From CAYXVU01 sp964468725 (GTDB lineage: Bacteria > Acidobacteriota > Blastocatellia > UBA7656), in assembly GCA_964468725.1 (NCBI GenBank), contig CAYXVU010000274.1, positions 1 through 7,531 of the forward strand: a stretch of DNA of 7,531 nucleotides, in the 5' to 3' direction. Below, one piece after another: positions 5,599-7,531 of the stretch. Every line of letters starts with the position of its first letter. Within the stretch, counting starts at the first letter, position 1. A program made the translations under genes and the position numbers. Under the pieces are notes generated by a model, which was not told the origin of the DNA, searched no databases, and was given only the letters and a program-made list of their open reading frames with translations.

Positions 5599-7200
5599 AT
5601 GTTATCCACCATGCAGGATTATCCGTTGACCATCAATTCCCTCTTCGATTACGGCAAAAAGGTCTACGCCGACAGTCAAGTTGTGACCTTTATGGGCGAA
5701 GACTCGCGCCGCGCCAGCTTCGCCGAAGTCGCTCAACGCACCGAGAAGCTTGCTGCGGCGCTCACTCGTCTGGGCATCAAAGAAGGAGACCGCGTTGGCA
5801 CTTTCTGCTGGAACACACAGGAACACCTTGAAGCCTACTTCGCCATCCCCTGCATGGGCGCGGTGCTGCACACCCTCAACATCCGGCTCTTTCCCGAACA
5901 ACTGGCCTACGTCGCCAATCACGCCGAAGACCGCATCGTCATCATAGACGACACGCTCATCCCGTTGCTGGCGAAGGTCAAAGACCAACTCCAGACGGTT
6001 GAGCAGTATATCGTCGTCGGGTCGGGAGATGCGTCGGCGCTCGGTGAGGTGCTGCGGTATGACGACCTGATCGCCGCTGAGAGCGGATTCGATTGGCCGC
6101 AGATTGATGAACGCGCCGCCGCCGCCATGTGCTACACGAGCGGCACGACCGGCAATCCGAAGGGCGTCGTCTATAGCCATCGGTCGAACGTGCTGCATTC
6201 ATTCGGCACGAACTCCGCAAGCGCCTTCGCGCTGACCGAACACGACCGCGTGTTGCCCATCGTGCCGATGTTTCATGCCAACGCCTGGGGCCTCCCCTAC
6301 GCCGCGTGGATGGCGGGCGCGGACTTCCTTATGCCGAGCCGTTTCCTACAAGCCGAACCGTTGTGCCGATTCATTGAGCAAGAACGCCCGACCTTTTCCG
6401 GCGCAGTGCCGACCATCTGGAACGATATTCTGCGCTATGCGGAGAGCCATCCGACCGACTTCTCTTCGATTCGTATGATCGCCTGCGGCGGTTCGGCAGT
6501 GCCGCGTATTTTGATGGAGCGATTTCAAGAGCGTCACAATGTTCGCATCGTGCAGGCGTGGGGCATGACAGAGACTTCGCCGCTGGCCGCCATCGCGCAT
6601 CCGCCGCGCAACTGCTCGCCTCAGGAAGAGATGAATTGGCGCGTCAAGACCGGGCGCATGAAACCGGGAGTCGAGATTCGCCTTGCCGACGGCGATCAGA
6701 TTGTCGAGTGGGACGGCCAGTCCATCGGCGAGATTGAAATTCGCGGCCCATGGATTACCGGGTCGTACTATCTCGATGATTCGCCGGAAAAGTTTCACGA
6801 TGGCTGGCTGCGAACCGGCGATGTTGGAACCATTGACCCGCACGGCTTCATTCAAATCACCGACCGCTCGAAAGATGTAATCAAATCGGGCGGCGAATGG
6901 ATTTCCACCGTCGAGTTGGAGAATGAAATTATGGCGCACCCCGATGTGGTCGAAGCAGCGGTCATCGGCGTGCCCGATGAAAAATGGGACGAGCGCCCGC
7001 TCGCTTGCGTCGTCTTGAAGGCCGGTGCAGAGACAACAACCGACGGACTGCGCGAATTCCTCTCAACGCGCGTCGCCAAGTGGTGGATACCCGAACGCTG
7101 GGCATTCATCAAAGAAGTGCCAAAGACTAGCGTCGGCAAGTTCGATAAGAAAGTCCTACGCGCCCGCCGCGAACACGGCGAATTGCCAGAAGCCGGATAA
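5599..7200 (+). CDS. medium/long-chain fatty acyl-CoA synthetase (AMP-forming)
   Basis: The 533-residue product belongs to the ANL adenylate-forming superfamily. It would activate a fatty acid with ATP to an acyl-adenylate and then to acyl-CoA, feeding beta-oxidation or lipid synthesis. All core motifs are present: the phosphate loop YTSGTTGNPKG (179-189), AWGMTETSP (320-328), GWLRTGD (402-408) with the ribose-binding Asp408, DRSKDVIKSGGEWIS (422-436) at the hinge and CoA side, and PKTSVGKFDKK (508-518) with the catalytic Lys514. The beginning MQDYPLTINSLFDYG and the overall length resemble AlkK-type medium-chain ligases, so that subgroup is the best guess; long-chain FadD-like activity cannot be excluded. 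There is no signal peptide, so it should be cytoplasmic. The gene looks intact. The DUF1028 gene follows after 86 bases on the same strand. Confidence 0.92.
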   Translation: MLSTMQDYPLTINSLFDYGKKVYADSQVVTFMGEDSRRASFAEVAQRTEKLAAALTRLGIKEGDRVGTFCWNTQEHLEAYFAIPCMGAVLHTLNIRLFPEQLAYVANHAEDRIVIIDDTLIPLLAKVKDQLQTVEQYIVVGSGDASALGEVLRYDDLIAAESGFDWPQIDERAAAAMCYTSGTTGNPKGVVYSHRSNVLHSFGTNSASAFALTEHDRVLPIVPMFHANAWGLPYAAWMAGADFLMPSRFLQAEPLCRFIEQERPTFSGAVPTIWNDILRYAESHPTDFSSIRMIACGGSAVPRILMERFQERHNVRIVQAWGMTETSPLAAIAHPPRNCSPQEEMNWRVKTGRMKPGVEIRLADGDQIVEWDGQSIGEIEIRGPWITGSYYLDDSPEKFHDGWLRTGDVGTIDPHGFIQITDRSKDVIKSGGEWISTVELENEIMAHPDVVEAAVIGVPDEKWDERPLACVVLKAGAETTTDGLREFLSTRVAKWWIPERWAFIKEVPKTSVGKFDKKVLRARREHGELPEAG

Positions 7201-7276
7201 GGGTTGAATGTCCGTTGAAGACGCTGCAAGGTTGCAAGCGCAAGAGTCAAGCGATTTTTTTCGCACCAAGATTATT

Positions 7277-7280
7277 GAGG
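7277..7280 (+). promoter_or_regulatory. ribosome binding site, DUF1028 gene
   Basis: GAGG followed by TGAACT precedes ATG 7287 at a spacing of six bases. It fixes the start of a gene whose frame runs off the window. Confidence 0.65.
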
Positions 7281-7286
7281 TGAACT

Positions 7287-7531
7287 ATGAAACGAGTCTT
7301 CGAAGGGTTGTCTCTGCTGGCAGTCGTAACGCTGGCTCTATTGCTCTTGATCGTGGCTACGCTATCTCCGGTAATGGCACAGACCGACAACCGGCAAGCT
7401 AACAACGGGCAACGGACAACAGAGGACAAACAATCAGCTAGCAACGGACAAGGAACGACGAACGACGGACAATCGAGGAGACGCCCCGTCCATACCTACT
7501 CCATCGTAGCGCGCGACCCGCAGACCGGCGA
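7287..7531 (+). CDS. exported DUF1028-family protein, amino-terminal part
   Basis: The frame from ATG 7287 is open to the window edge (81 codons). Residues 1-31 are a clear signal peptide: MKR, a hydrophobic core of about 18 residues (LLAVVTLALLLLIVATL), and SPVMA before the likely cut at Gln32. Residues 32-65 form a hydrophilic linker rich in Asn, Gln, Gly and Thr. Then HTYSIVARDPQTGE begins. That matches the highly conserved start of DUF1028 (PF06267), an Ntn-hydrolase-like family of unknown biochemical role in which '-FSIVARDPETGE' opens the domain. Exported members are known. The protein may be co-transcribed with the acyl-CoA synthetase 86 bases upstream, but nothing seen links their functions. 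The linker is oddly encoded by a degenerate 7-bp repeat. Confidence 0.75.
   Translation, partial: MKRVFEGLSLLAVVTLALLLLIVATLSPVMAQTDNRQANNGQRTTEDKQSASNGQGTTNDGQSRRRPVHTYSIVARDPQTG
7383..7473 (+). repeat. degenerate heptanucleotide (ACGGACA-type) repeat within a gene
   Basis: Units such as ACCGACA (7383-7389), ACCGGCA (7390-7396), ACGGGCA (7405-7411) and ACGGACA (7412-7418) recur, with later imperfect copies near 7444-7450 and 7464-7472. The opposite strand reads as TTGTCCG-type repeats and peptides like SSVVRCPL, which I recall as common spurious translation products of such repeats. Here the repeat codes for the linker after the signal peptide. Confidence 0.6.

Noticed and set aside
5602..6198. 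Leftward open frame of 198 codons opposite the acyl-CoA synthetase
   Set aside because: It is antisense to a well-supported enzyme gene with no start signal or recognisable motif. The similar frame at 6346-6939 was rejected for the same reason.
7251..7264. GCGA-TTTTTT-TCGC as a terminator after the acyl-CoA synthetase
   Set aside because: The four-base stem is too weak and the T run is in the loop, not after the stem.

Overview
The window looks like ordinary chromosomal DNA of moderately high GC (about 55-60% in most genes) from a free-living, Gram-negative-type bacterium. The PQQ_2 propeller protein with a 'WPSFRG' amino end, the secreted DUF1028 protein, the large ATPase/TPR protein and two scattered short-repeat families together suggest an acidobacterium, perhaps Blastocatellia. 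That is inference from protein style; there is no rRNA or marker gene here to prove it.

Layout. Bases 1-110 may hold the start of a leftward gene of unknown function that runs off the edge. From 94 to 2426 lies a rightward gene for a P-loop ATPase with a winged helix and C-terminal TPRs. Its first 21 codons (94-156) are cut off from the rest by a 71-bp insertion containing an in-frame TGA and a near-perfect 19-bp inverted repeat; only the part from 258 is a continuous frame. A short intergenic stretch (2427-2503) with a CTTTGCGC-type repeat separates it from a convergent, leftward gene for an exported PQQ-type beta-propeller protein (2504-3856). A divergent promoter region (3857-4082) with an inverted repeat follows. 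Then come three rightward genes: an MFS transporter (4083-5318), a 280-base gap without a convincing gene, a medium/long-chain fatty acyl-CoA synthetase (5599-7200), and the start of an exported DUF1028 protein (7287 to the edge).

The genes do not form one recognisable pathway. The acyl-CoA synthetase and the DUF1028 gene, 86 bases apart on the same strand, could share a transcript; the rest look like independent units. No CRISPR array, tRNA, rRNA, transposase or phage gene was found.

The most interesting point is the 5' end of the ATPase gene. Reading across the insertion restores the amino end I expect for this family, and the Walker B position carries Lys where this family has Glu. The gene is therefore either a decaying pseudogene, a shortened protein started at TTG 258, or (less likely) a gene whose insertion is skipped during expression.
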